Assembly (NCBI RefSeq): GCF_036985505.1
Contig: NZ_BTGQ01000001.1
Span: forward strand, 186,001 to 250,000
DNA from: Croceitalea sp947503285
GTDB lineage: Bacteria; Bacteroidota; Bacteroidia; Flavobacteriales; Flavobacteriaceae
Length of the DNA: 64,000 nucleotides
Direction: 5' to 3'
Under the pieces are notes generated by a model. The model searched no databases, had not been told where the DNA came from, and worked only from the letters and a program-made list of their open reading frames with translations. Below are positions 8,271 to 16,770 of this stretch, in pieces; positions within the stretch are counted from its first letter, which is position 1; each line of letters opens with the position of its first letter. The translations under genes were made by a program, and so were the position numbers.

Positions 8271-11200
8271 CTACTTTTCATTATTTTTTTCAATCCATTC
8301 CCTAGCATTCACAAAAGCTTGCAACCATGGAGAAACCGTATCGTTTTGGCGGTCTTTTGGGTAATGCGCCCAGTTCCATGGAAAGATGGAGCGTTCGATA
8401 TGTGGCATGGTGACCAAATGGCGCCCTGTGCTATCACAGAGCATGGCCGTATTGAAATCACTACCATTCGGATTGGCAGGATATCCTTCGTATCCGTATT
8501 TCGCAACGATATCGTAATTGTGTTCAGCATTTGGAAGACTGAACTTTCCTTCCCCATGCGATATCCAAACCCCTAAAGTGGAACCCTCTAAAGAAGAGAG
8601 CATCACTGAATTGTTTTTTTGGATTTTCACGGAAGTAAAGTTACTCTCGTGCTTATTAGAATCATTATAGGTCATTTTACCATGGGTTTCATGGTCAGGA
8701 TTGATTAAATCCAACTCCATAAATAATTGGCACCCGTTACAGATACCCAACGATAACGTATCGGGGCGTGCAAAAAAGTCTTTGATTACCTTATTGGCGC
8801 GTTCGTTGTATTTAATGGCACCGGCCCATCCTTTGGCACTTCCTAAAACATCAGAGTTTGAGAATCCACCCACGGCGCCCAAAAATTGGATATCTTCAAG
8901 GGTTTCACGACCCGAAATTAAATCGGTCATGTGTACGTCTTTCACATCAAAACCGGCCAGATACATGGCATTCGCCATTTCACGTTCAGAATTACTTCCT
9001 TTTTCACGAAGAATAGCGGCCTTGAATCTACCTTTCGCCATACTCGTGCGGTTTGGGAGACTGAGCGCAGCCGAAGTCGGAAACTTGTATGTCAACGGCT
9101 GCTTTTTGTAATTGGCAAAACGGTCTTTGGCCAAGTCTTTTGCTGTTTGTTTGTCATCCAATAAATACGAGGTTTTGTACCAAGTATCCCGTAACGAAGC
9201 TATGTTCAAGCCGATTTCAACCCCTTGATTATTCAATCGCAATGCTCCTTCTTGAATGGCATGACCCAGTTTATGAAAATGCAATCCGGTAGCTTCCAGT
9301 GCTTTTTCAGAGGCTCCATTTTTGGTTTGTACGACGACCCCAATATTTTCGGCAAACAACATTTTGATGCTGTCTTGCTCCCCAAGTGGGGTTAAATCAA
9401 GTTCCGCACCCAAATCATTATCTGCAAAACAGAGTTCCAGTAAAGTAGTTATCAATCCACCAGAACCCACGTCATGACCAGCCAGAATATGACCATCTAC
9501 AATCAATTGTTGAAGGGTGTTGAAGGCAGATTTAAAATAGGCGGCATCCGTAATACTTGGCGCCTGGCTGCCAATAGCATTCAAGATTTGACCAAAAGAA
9601 GAGCCTCCTAGTTTAAAATTGTCCTTTGATAGATCAATGTAATAAACAGCGCCTCCATCTTTTTGCAGCACAGGCTCTACAACCTTGGTAATGTCGTTAC
9701 AATTACCAGCAGCTGAAATTACCACTGTACCGGGTGCAATAACCTCTTGGTCTTTGTACTTCTGTTTCATGGAAAGGGAATCCTTGCCCGTGGGTACGTT
9801 GATGCCCAAGGCAATGGCGAAGTCTGAAATGGCCTCAACTGCTTTGTACAAACGCGCATCTTCACCCTCGTTCTTGCATGGCCACATCCAGTTGGCGGAA
9901 AGGGACACGGACTGTAATCCGTCTTTTAGGGGTGCCCAAATAATGTTCGTCAGTGCTTCGGCAATACTGTTGCGGCTTCCCGCAACGGGATCTACCAAAC
10001 CAGAAATAGGGGAGTGGCCAATACTGGTCGCTATTCCTTCTTTTCCTTTAAAGTCCAAGGCCATTACCCCAACATTATTCAAGGGCAACTGTAAGGGTCC
10101 TGCACATTGTTGCTTGGCCACACGGCCACCTACGCAACGGTCTACCTTATTGGTCAGCCAGTCTTTACAGGCAACAGCTTCAATTTGCAATACATGGTTC
10201 AGGTACTCGTGAAAGTGTTCTAAGGTGTATTCCGCATCTTTAAATGTAGTGGTGACTGTTTTGTCTTCCATGATGGTTTTAGGGGAACTCCCAAACATAT
10301 CTGAGAGTGCGAGATCCATGGGTTTGTCACCATTGGTAGCCGATTCAAACGTAAAACGGTGTTCTTCCGTCACATTGCCTACTTCATACATGGGTGAGCG
10401 TTCACGGTCTGCAATACGGTGTAATAGATCGGTATCGGAATCTCCTATCACCAAGCCCATACGTTCTTGACTTTCGTTACCTATAATTTCTTTGGCGGAT
10501 AGCGTAGGGTCACCCACCGGAAGCTTATCTAAGTCAATATGGCCGCCAGTTTCCTCAACAAGTTCAGAAAGACAATTTAAGTGTCCGCCAGCACCATGAT
10601 CATGAATGGAAACAATGGGATTTTCGTGGCTTTCGACCATGCCACGTATAGCGTTGGCCGCACGTTTCTGCATTTCAGGATTGGAACGTTGTACTGCATT
10701 CAGTTCAATGGCAGATTCAAACTCACCGGTATCGGCGCTTGATACTGCGGCTCCACCCATACCGATTCGGTAATTATCACCCCCTAAGATTACAATTTTA
10801 TCGTCTTTTTTAGGCGTGTCCTTTAAGGCCTGTTCCGCTTTACCATAGCCGATACCACCTGCTTGCATGATGACTTTGTCATAGCCAAGTTTAACTGTCA
10901 GGTCGAGCGCAGTCGAGACCTTTTTGTCATCTCGAATGTCTGACCCTTTGACTGTACTCGCGGTGACATTCTCGGTATGTTCAAAAGTGAGTACCGAACC
11001 AGCAATTAAGGGTTGCCCGAATTTATTACCAAAATCTGACGCCCCGTTGGAGGCTTTAATGAGAATGTCCATGGGTGTTTGGTACAACCACGGACGTTCT
11101 GGAAAGGCCATTTCCCATTCGCGATCCGGCTCTAATCGTGAATAAGCGGTCATATATACCGCAGTTCCTGCTAGGGGTAAAGAGCCTTTACCACCTGCGA

Positions 11201-12017
11201 GTCTATCACGAATTTCTCCGCCAGAACCTGTAGCGGCCCCGTTAAAGGGCTCTACGGTGGTGGGAAAGTTATGGGTCTCTGCTTTTAGGGAGAGTACGGA
11301 ATCAAATAGGGTCTCTTCGTAATAATCGGGTTTATCGGCACTTTTTGGTGCAAACTGTACTACTTTAGGTCCTTTTACAAAGGCTACATTGTCTTTGTAA
11401 GCCGAAACGATAGTATTTGGATGTTCCGCTGAGGTCTTTTTAATTAGCTTAAATAGCGAAGTCGGCATTTCTTCACCATCAATTACAAAGGTGCCGTTAA
11501 AGATTTTATGGCGACAGTGTTCTGAATTTACCTGGCTAAAGCCAAATACTTCGGAGTCGGTCAATTTACGGCCTATTTTTTTCGCGATATTTTCTAGATA
11601 CTCCACTTCATCAGTACTTAAGGCCAACCCTTCTTGTTGATTATAAGCAGCGATATCGTCAATGGCTAAGATGGGTTCTGGTGAAACTGCTATGGTGTAA
11701 ATATCTTGGTCGAGCCCGTTATACTTTTGAAATAGCATGGGGTCAAAATCGGTAAAGTCTTTCGATATACTTTTAAACTCCTCAATACGAATTATACCGA
11801 CAATGCCCATATTTTGGGTGATTTCAGTAGCATTGGTGCTCCAAGGGGTAATCATGGCGGCCCGTGGCCCAATAAAAAAGGCGTCAAGAGACGCCACGTT
11901 GAGTTTGGGTTGGTCGCCGAACAACCAGCTTAGTTTTTTTTCGTTTTCAGGTGTGATTTCTTGAGCAGTTTGGACGGCGAAAACTTTGGTCGCCATATCT
12001 CCGAAGAAATGAATCAT
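8271..12017 (-). CDS. purL: phosphoribosylformylglycinamidine synthase, single-chain type
   Basis: Fourth step of purine biosynthesis: FGAR plus glutamine and ATP to FGAM. At 1248 residues it is the large form, with synthetase and glutaminase in one chain rather than separate PurS/PurL/PurQ. Synthetase landmarks include VNSEHCRHKIFNG (about 165) and LKAETHNFPTTVEPFNGAATG (about 250). The class I glutaminase is C-terminal, with its cysteine in LGICNGCQLF (about 1090) and late His in MPHIERSIFPW. Two segments look like in-frame insertions of a short GAGCGCAG-containing repeat (residues about 345-375 and 978-990). TAAATTTG, a -7-like box, lies at 12058-12051 on the minus strand. Start MIHFFG matches the family's usual beginning. 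Confidence 0.95.
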   Translation of the reverse strand: MIHFFGDMATKVFAVQTAQEITPENEKKLSWLFGDQPKLNVASLDAFFIGPRAAMITPWSTNATEITQNMGIVGIIRIEEFKSISKDFTDFDPMLFQKYNGLDQDIYTIAVSPEPILAIDDIAAYNQQEGLALSTDEVEYLENIAKKIGRKLTDSEVFGFSQVNSEHCRHKIFNGTFVIDGEEMPTSLFKLIKKTSAEHPNTIVSAYKDNVAFVKGPKVVQFAPKSADKPDYYEETLFDSVLSLKAETHNFPTTVEPFNGAATGSGGEIRDRLAGGKGSLPLAGTAVYMTAYSRLEPDREWEMAFPERPWLYQTPMDILIKASNGASDFGNKFGQPLIAGSVLTFEHTENVTASTVKGSDIRDDKKVSTALDLTVKLGYDKVIMQAGGIGYGKAEQALKDTPKKDDKIVILGGDNYRIGMGGAAVSSADTGEFESAIELNAVQRSNPEMQKRAANAIRGMVESHENPIVSIHDHGAGGHLNCLSELVEETGGHIDLDKLPVGDPTLSAKEIIGNESQERMGLVIGDSDTDLLHRIADRERSPMYEVGNVTEEHRFTFESATNGDKPMDLALSDMFGSSPKTIMEDKTVTTTFKDAEYTLEHFHEYLNHVLQIEAVACKDWLTNKVDRCVGGRVAKQQCAGPLQLPLNNVGVMALDFKGKEGIATSIGHSPISGLVDPVAGSRNSIAEALTNIIWAPLKDGLQSVSLSANWMWPCKNEGEDARLYKAVEAISDFAIALGINVPTGKDSLSMKQKYKDQEVIAPGTVVISAAGNCNDITKVVEPVLQKDGGAVYYIDLSKDNFKLGGSSFGQILNAIGSQAPSITDAAYFKSAFNTLQQLIVDGHILAGHDVGSGGLITTLLELCFADNDLGAELDLTPLGEQDSIKMLFAENIGVVVQTKNGASEKALEATGLHFHKLGHAIQEGALRLNNQGVEIGLNIASLRDTWYKTSYLLDDKQTAKDLAKDRFANYKKQPLTYKFPTSAALSLPNRTSMAKGRFKAAILREKGSNSEREMANAMYLAGFDVKDVHMTDLISGRETLEDIQFLGAVGGFSNSDVLGSAKGWAGAIKYNERANKVIKDFFARPDTLSLGICNGCQLFMELDLINPDHETHGKMTYNDSNKHESNFTSVKIQKNNSVMLSSLEGSTLGVWISHGEGKFSLPNAEHNYDIVAKYGYEGYPANPNGSDFNTAMLCDSTGRHLVTMPHIERSIFPWNWAHYPKDRQNDTVSPWLQAFVNAREWIEKNNEK
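9061..9080. repeat. short dispersed repeat inside purL, copy 2
   Basis: CTGAGCGCAGCCGAAGTCGG shares GAGCGCAG and a following CGA with the copy at 10901-10920. On the coding strand it reads ACT-TCG-GCT-GCG-CTC-AGT (residues 981-986), a poorly conserved stretch joining the synthetase and the glutaminase domain. The shared core is read in the same frame in both copies (x-GCG-CTC). Confidence 0.55.
10901..10920. repeat. short dispersed repeat inside purL, copy 1
   Basis: GGTCGAGCGCAGTCGAGACC is a near-palindrome whose core GAGCGCAGTCGA resembles short repeats that I recall between flavobacterial genes. Here it is translated as part of residues 366-373 (VSTALDL). The following bases (10921 to about 10975) contain TGTCATCTCGAATG and similar fragments, so the inserted segment may be about 75 bases long. 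Confidence 0.6.
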
Positions 12018-12470
12018 ATGTGCTTACGTATTGAGCGGTTTAGCAAAGTGCAAATTTACGATTTTTTGCTGCCTTATACCGAGGGCTCGGAAACAGTTTT
12101 TAACGGAGGGTGTTGATAGTTTTTATGTTTTAAAGACCGTCCTTTTAAATAGTCTTTTCGTTGTCCATTTTGTCTTGATACAAAAGGGACGAAAAAATCA
12201 AGAAGCTTTCAAGGAAATTTTTATCCTTCGGATAAAACCGCTCACATCTGGCACTGCATGCTCTTTCCGCCTTCGTCGGACGCACTTCTGCTAGACGCTT
12301 CACTTTTTCTGAGAAATTTTCGGTTTGCAGCACTATGGAAACTTGATTTTTGGAGTTTGAATTTTGTCATTTCGAATCTCAATATCTAGCTGGCAAGGTA
12401 TAGGTGAGAAACCTAATAGGCTTTCTCAATCGACTGATAGGCTTAAGGATTCAATAGTTTACAACCTTAT
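12018..12470. other. 453-bp gap with dispersed-repeat-like debris
   Basis: The purL -7-like box (TAAATTTG, minus strand) is at 12058-12051. The segment 12165-12215 (GTCTTGATACAAAAGGGACG, then AAAAAATCAAG) and a GC-rich stretch 12240-12300 look like the dispersed intergenic elements often mistaken for genes in flavobacteria. 12365-12440 begins GTCATTTCGAATCTC and continues with GAGAAACC and CTTTCTCAATCG, resembling a decayed GTCATTTCGA-type repeat. No reading frame here looks like a real protein. The repeat assignment rests on memory, not on a search. Confidence 0.4.
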
Positions 12471-12860
12471 TTAAAGCGTCTTACCCTTTTTGCTCTGGAA
12501 CGCCTTTAAGTGTAGATAAATTGCAACGATTAAGAAAATGAAGATACATGGAAAACCATAAAAACTCATTAAAAGTGGTGGAAAAAGCCATATGATGCCA
12601 GAAATACCCAACACAACGATCAACCAAGATTTTATTTTGATTTTGATGGCCAGTATCATGTTTGAGATTACACTGACGATACCAAAAAACCAAGCGCTAT
12701 AAAAGAGATAGGTATAATCAGTAGTTCTAGTTTCGAATACCAGTATAAAAATCAAAAGCAGATAGCTTAAACTGGTTGCTGAAAGGGCAATTATTCGAGC
12801 TGGTTTGGCCTGTATCTTGTTCATTCTTAATTTATCGTTGAAGTCTTTTTTGGTATTCAT
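12471..12860 (-). CDS. small membrane protein, four predicted helices, unknown function
   Basis: 129 residues, not recognised. A polar, lysine-rich N-terminus (about 1-22) is followed by four hydrophobic segments near 23-43, 51-72, 76-95 and 99-117, and a short basic tail. That is the pattern of a small polytopic inner-membrane protein. It stands alone on the minus strand, flanked by repeat-like sequence on one side and a small coupled reading frame on the other. No functional motif is visible. Confidence 0.65.
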   Translation of the reverse strand: MNTKKDFNDKLRMNKIQAKPARIIALSATSLSYLLLIFILVFETRTTDYTYLFYSAWFFGIVSVISNMILAIKIKIKSWLIVVLGISGIIWLFPPLLMSFYGFPCIFIFLIVAIYLHLKAFQSKKGKTL

Positions 12861-12991
12861 AAATTAGTCACCACGGGGGAACCAAATGACTCATTCGTAT
12901 AACCGTGACACCCTATTTTTTATTTATTTAAGTTTTGAAGAATTCCAATTTTTTGCAAGGTTTATCTTTCTTTTACTAAAAGGACCAATAG

Positions 12992-13132
12992 TTATTTAGA
13001 AAATGGATTTGCGATGCCCTTATCCCTCCTACATTCATCAACCGATGGGGTTTTACGACCTGGGTAAAAGTAGAAACCGATACGAATGTTACCAAATTGA
13101 AAAATGATTGCATCCCACCATGGTCCGGCCAT
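12992..13132 (-). CDS. possible 46-residue protein coupled to the PD40 gene
   Basis: ATG at 13132 to TAA at 12992. It begins six bases past the stop of the PD40 lipoprotein gene (TGA AAATC ATG), an arrangement that allows translational coupling. The peptide has a tryptophan-rich start (MAGPWWDAIIFQFGN) and then GFYFYPGRKTPS, followed by a charged tail. It could be a genuine small protein, or the surviving end of a longer gene. No family recognised. Confidence 0.3.
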   Translation of the reverse strand: MAGPWWDAIIFQFGNIRIGFYFYPGRKTPSVDECRRDKGIANPFSK

Positions 13133-13137
13133 GATTT

Positions 13138-14139
13138 TCAATCAAATAATCCTTCTAGGTCCAGATATTTGGTTTCGATAAAGAAAATGCTCCATTCCCC
13201 ATATTCATAGTTCCCTAAATTCTCAGCTCGACTAAAAAAGAAATAGTTGCCGTCCCTCGAAAATCTCGGACTACTTTCTTCGTCTTTTGAATTGATCAGT
13301 GGTCCGATTGGCTTCGCATGGCTCCATCCCTTTCCTGTTTTTTTAGAAACAAAAATATCTTCACCTCCTTTTCCGCCTGGCGCACCATATGAATTGAAAA
13401 CCAAATATTCGCCGTTCGGGGAAATTACCGCGGAATAAATCCAAAGCTTTTCATCTTCAAAAATTCCGTCTATCGTTTTTGGTTCGGAAAAAGTCTCCCC
13501 ATCAAACTTGGTTTCGTAAAGCTTTACACTTTTTGTACCGCGCATCATGGTAGTGAAATAAAAAGTGATGTTGTCATTCGAAAAAAAGAAGTTATTGTTT
13601 GATGATGGCCAGTCTTCCTGTTCTATTTGAACCTCGTTTATCGGTTCTGGTAATGGTTTTGGTTCACCCCAACCATTATCCGTTTTTTCCATCATCCAAA
13701 TATTCATATCAAAGTTTCCTTTATTGGGTTGGTTCGGAATCGGACGTTCTGAACCAAAGAAAAAAAACTTTCCGTTTGGTGTAATATATGCTGTTTCATC
13801 CCTGTCCGTGGAAAAACTAGCAAGTTTTGGCGTTGTCCATTCATCGTTTTTAAAATCACTCACATAAATCTTTTGTTTTTCATTAGGGGCCCTTCTAGAG
13901 AAGTAAGCCTTAAGCCCGTCCGTGGAAAAAGTCAATTCAAATTCACTATTGTCCTCAGTGGAGATTATGCCTTTCGCAAATGGAATTGGTTGTGCGACGA
14001 TATTATTTGAATATTTTATTTCAGGTATTCTCGGCTTATTGGTACAAGCTAAAAATCCAAACAACATCATTATTGTAAAGAGTTTTGTTTTTATCAAAAC
14101 ATTATTAAGATTAAGCCATTTACCCCATATAGGGTACAT
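13138..14139 (-). CDS. PD40/TolB-like beta-propeller lipoprotein
   Basis: 333 residues. A hydrophobic stretch ends in the lipobox LFGFLAC with the cysteine at residue 32, so it is probably an outer-membrane or periplasmic lipoprotein. The 31 residues before it are long for a signal; a TTG codon at residue 15 (LIKTKLF) would give a more normal length. The mature part has repeated WD40-like PD40 blades with the signatures FSTDGLKAYFSRR, ITPNGKFFFFGSER, ISPNGEYLVFNS and FSRDGNYFFFSRA. Such propellers usually bind proteins or glycans. A related protein is encoded at 45160-46419. A short frame at 12992-13132 may be coupled to its stop codon. Confidence 0.8.
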   Translation of the reverse strand: MYPIWGKWLNLNNVLIKTKLFTIMMLFGFLACTNKPRIPEIKYSNNIVAQPIPFAKGIISTEDNSEFELTFSTDGLKAYFSRRAPNEKQKIYVSDFKNDEWTTPKLASFSTDRDETAYITPNGKFFFFGSERPIPNQPNKGNFDMNIWMMEKTDNGWGEPKPLPEPINEVQIEQEDWPSSNNNFFFSNDNITFYFTTMMRGTKSVKLYETKFDGETFSEPKTIDGIFEDEKLWIYSAVISPNGEYLVFNSYGAPGGKGGEDIFVSKKTGKGWSHAKPIGPLINSKDEESSPRFSRDGNYFFFSRAENLGNYEYGEWSIFFIETKYLDLEGLFD

Positions 14140-14266
14140 GTATATTTTAATGGAAATATAGTGAAATCATTTCAACGATATTGTTGGAATCATTGCTGTA
14201 TCCCCTAAAGTTCTTACTCTAAAAAACCAATGCAATAGGTCAGTTTACGTCTTTATAAGCAAGTTA

Positions 14267-14707
14267 TTATTCACCTTTACATGCCCCACATTTATGATTC
14301 TCATTGAGGTAGATTAGGGTTTCTTTACAGATTTGTTCCAAAATTGAAATATCTATGTCGGCAAGTTTTTGAACATAGATACAGGCCTTCCCCATTTTAA
14401 ATTTACCGAACGCTTTCAATAATGCATCGTTCTTGCCTGTTTTAGCATAGATGTAGAATGAAAATTGTGCTTTTCTTGGCGAGAACCCTAACATCGGTGC
14501 ATCGCCCTCATGGCCATTGGCATATTTATAATGATAACTTCCAAAACCAATAATAGTGGGTCCCCACATCTTAGGTTCAAAACCAGACCATTTGCCCATT
14601 AGTTTTATGAGTTCAAGACTATCTGATTTCTTTTGCTCATTTTCAACATAAGAATGGATAAAATCAAATACATCGATTTCAGTAACCGTAGTTTTATTCT
14701 TTGCCAT
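14267..14707 (-). CDS. DUF1801 domain protein
   Basis: 146 residues. The central GFGSYHYKYANGHEGDAPMLGFSP-like segment (about 79-100) followed by KAQFSFYIY and a late KFKMGKACIYVQKL is characteristic of the DUF1801 (YdhG-like) fold, a small cytoplasmic domain of unknown biochemical role. The C-terminal tail has a CGAC pair (about 141-144), perhaps a metal or redox site. It is a single gene between the PD40 lipoprotein and a gene remnant; no operon partner. Confidence 0.75.
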   Translation of the reverse strand: MAKNKTTVTEIDVFDFIHSYVENEQKKSDSLELIKLMGKWSGFEPKMWGPTIIGFGSYHYKYANGHEGDAPMLGFSPRKAQFSFYIYAKTGKNDALLKAFGKFKMGKACIYVQKLADIDISILEQICKETLIYLNENHKCGACKGE

Positions 14708-14727
14708 GCGGTAATTGTATTAACGAA

Positions 14728-14958
14728 TTATACGATAGCTTTGTTCTTTAAGACCTCCAATTGATTATGTAAAGCCTTGAATTGCGCATCATAAGATACT
14801 GTTTTTTGGTAAGCCCCGGTTTTTATGGGTAGGCCAAAAACCACTTTTTTGGCATAAGTTACTTGAGTGGTGATAATGCCCGTATTCGTTGCATATCTCT
14901 TTTTTGATTGGGTCTTGGGCTTAATGCGAATATTGCCATAACTCTTGAAAATGGATGT
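14728..14958 (-). pseudogene. ATG-less coding remnant
   Basis: Between the DUF1801 gene and a terminator hairpin, one minus-strand frame from about 14958 to the TAA at 14728 reads as a convincing protein end: SYGNIRIKPKTQSKKRYA, then TGIITTQVTYAKKVVFG, LPIKTGAYQKT and DAQFKALHNQLEVLKNKAIV. Codon use is like that of the neighbours. No ATG, GTG or TTG start fits, and the hairpin at 14965-14989 sits where the gene's front should be. I take it as the 3' part of a lost gene, though a rare start such as ATT is possible. Family not recognised. Confidence 0.45.
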
Positions 14959-14996
14959 AAAAAAAACAGCTATTGTAGAAATAGCTGTTTTTTTAA
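14957..14996 (-). terminator. bidirectional-looking terminator hairpin
   Basis: AACAGCTAT (14965-14973), a 7-base loop and ATAGCTGTT (14981-14989) form a perfect 9-bp stem, with an A-run on one side and a T-run on the other. It ends the minus-strand gene at 15017-15391. Confidence 0.85.
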
Positions 14997-15016
14997 ATGC
15001 CTTATGAAAAAAAAGA

Positions 15017-15391
15017 TTAGATTTTAATGAACTCTTTTTGGCTCAATTGAATATCGTTCAACAGGTCCCTAGTGAATTTCAAATGACCTCTTGTTGTAAT
15101 AATTTTAAACCGGTTGGTCTTCAGACGGCTAAAGGTATCCAACAACAACCACTTTGATTTCAGTAAATCTACCTTAGTGGATTTTAAACTAATGTCGAAA
15201 AAGTATTTCTTACCATTCTTCGTAGCTGAAATATCAGGAGTGACCTCGACACCGCTTCTTTTACTTTTAAAGGTTTTAGGAGTGTCGTATCCCGGAATAT
15301 CCGCTTTGATGTTTTCGAAACCCTTGAATTGTAAATGGGAAATTGATTGTTCTAAAATGTCTTGATTTTGTTCTTTTTGTTTTGATATCAT
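15017..15391 (-). CDS. hypothetical protein, possibly a small nuclease-like fold
   Basis: 124 residues, lysine-rich, no signal peptide. The order of elements, an N-terminal helix (QKEQNQDILEQSISHLQ), then GVEVTPDISATKNGKKYFFD and ISLKSTKVD, recalls the core of PD-(D/E)xK nuclease-type folds: a PD pair followed 15-18 residues later by an acidic residue and a lysine. The spacing to the lysine is not canonical, so this is a weak suggestion. Terminator follows at 14957-14996. No conserved neighbour gives a hint. Confidence 0.55.
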   Translation of the reverse strand: MISKQKEQNQDILEQSISHLQFKGFENIKADIPGYDTPKTFKSKRSGVEVTPDISATKNGKKYFFDISLKSTKVDLLKSKWLLLDTFSRLKTNRFKIITTRGHLKFTRDLLNDIQLSQKEFIKI

Positions 15392-15555
15392 CTAAATAAC
15401 TTAAAAGATTTTTGCAGAATTGCAAAAAATCAGGACACTTTAGGTTTTTTTTAAGTTTAAGATTAATTGTTGATTGAAGCGTTAAAGACTTTTGAAAATG
15501 ATCATTTAGGATAAAATTCGGTACCATCGACCAAAATCAGGAGTTTTCACCAAGA

Positions 15556-16770
15556 TCATTCGGTCCTTTGCAGCAAAGCCATGTAAAATCCGTCAAACCC
15601 GTGTTCTGATGCATAGATGTTTTGATCTTTCTCAAACCTAAAGGTTTTACCCTCTTCTGAGGCTAAAAAAGAGTGCACCTGTTCTGCATTTTCCTCTGGT
15701 AGTATAGAACAGGTCGCATAGACCATTTTTCCCCCTGGTTTCACCATTTTAGAATAGTTACGAAGAATATCATATTGAACACCTTTGATCTTCTCGATAA
15801 ACTTGGGCTGTAACTTCCACTTAGAATCTGGGTTACGACGTAAAACCCCTAGGCCTGAACATGGTGCATCCAACAAAAGTCTATCTACTGAATTATGGAG
15901 CTTCTTAATTACTTTGGTAGAGTCAATGGTTCGGGTCTCTACGTTATGAACGCCATTTCTTCTCGTACGTATCTTTAATTTTTTGAGCTTACTTTCATAA
16001 ATGTCCAGGGCTATTAACTGCCCCTTATTTTCCATCAATGAGGCCAAATGCAAGGTCTTGCCGCCCGCACCGGCGCAGGCATCAACCACACGTTGTCCCG
16101 GTTTCACCTCTAAATAAGGTGCAACCAACTGTGAAGAAGCATCTTGTACTTCAAAAAGTCCGTTTTTAAAAGCTTGGGTTGTAAACACATTTTTACGTTC
16201 TACCAGTTTTAAGGCAGCTTTTGCGCCTGAAATGGTTTCCGTTTCAATTTCTTCGCTTTTTAAGAGCCCTTTTAAGCGTTGTTTGTCGGTTTTTAAGGTA
16301 TTCGTTCTAAGAATTACCTCGGCCTGCGCATTCAGTGCCGCGATTTCTTTCGTCCATAGTTCAGTACCCAAAGCTTTTTCGCCCAATTCATCTAACCAGT
16401 CGGGTATGGATTCCCGATACTTCCTGATTTTTGAAAGCTCATCAAAACGACCTTTGATACGCCGTACCGGTGTGGCTTCCAGTTGTTTCCAATCGGGCAA
16501 TGAAATGCCCCGTAGTACACACCAAACGGCAAACAAGCGGAATAGGTTTTCGCGGGAGTAGGGTGCACTTACCTCGGCTATTTCGGCATAGAGTCGTTTC
16601 CAACGTACGATGTCATAGGTGGTTTCTGCAATAAAACCACGGTCCCTGGCACCCCAACGTTTATCATAGCGTAAAACTTTTTCGATGACCTTGTCAGCGT
16701 ACTCCCCTTCATTGAAAATGAAGTTTAAGGCATCGATAACGGCAAATACTAAATTTCGGTGTAAACGCAT
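15556..16770 (-). CDS. rRNA (cytosine-C5) methyltransferase, RsmB/NOL1-NOP2-Sun family
   Basis: Transfers methyl from S-adenosylmethionine to C5 of a cytosine, most likely in 16S rRNA. The N-terminal part (about 1-130) corresponds to the NusB-like RNA-binding region of RsmB. The SAM-binding motif is DACAGAGGKTLHLA (about 230-243). The two cysteines of the family are in LLLDAPCSGLGVLRRNP (about 300) and the catalytic YATCSILPEEN (about 352). 404 residues is close to E. coli RsmB (429). Single gene on the minus strand. Confidence 0.9.
   Translation of the reverse strand: MRLHRNLVFAVIDALNFIFNEGEYADKVIEKVLRYDKRWGARDRGFIAETTYDIVRWKRLYAEIAEVSAPYSRENLFRLFAVWCVLRGISLPDWKQLEATPVRRIKGRFDELSKIRKYRESIPDWLDELGEKALGTELWTKEIAALNAQAEVILRTNTLKTDKQRLKGLLKSEEIETETISGAKAALKLVERKNVFTTQAFKNGLFEVQDASSQLVAPYLEVKPGQRVVDACAGAGGKTLHLASLMENKGQLIALDIYESKLKKLKIRTRRNGVHNVETRTIDSTKVIKKLHNSVDRLLLDAPCSGLGVLRRNPDSKWKLQPKFIEKIKGVQYDILRNYSKMVKPGGKMVYATCSILPEENAEQVHSFLASEEGKTFRFEKDQNIYASEHGFDGFYMALLQRTE

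Noticed and set aside
8176..8364. Plus-strand frame of 62 codons through the heptamer array
   Set aside because: It is made by translation of the repeat and runs into the antisense of purL.
12031..12333. Two overlapping short frames (plus and minus) after the purL start
   Set aside because: Both cross repeat-like sequence, have no supporting start context, and look like the spurious proteins often predicted from flavobacterial dispersed elements.
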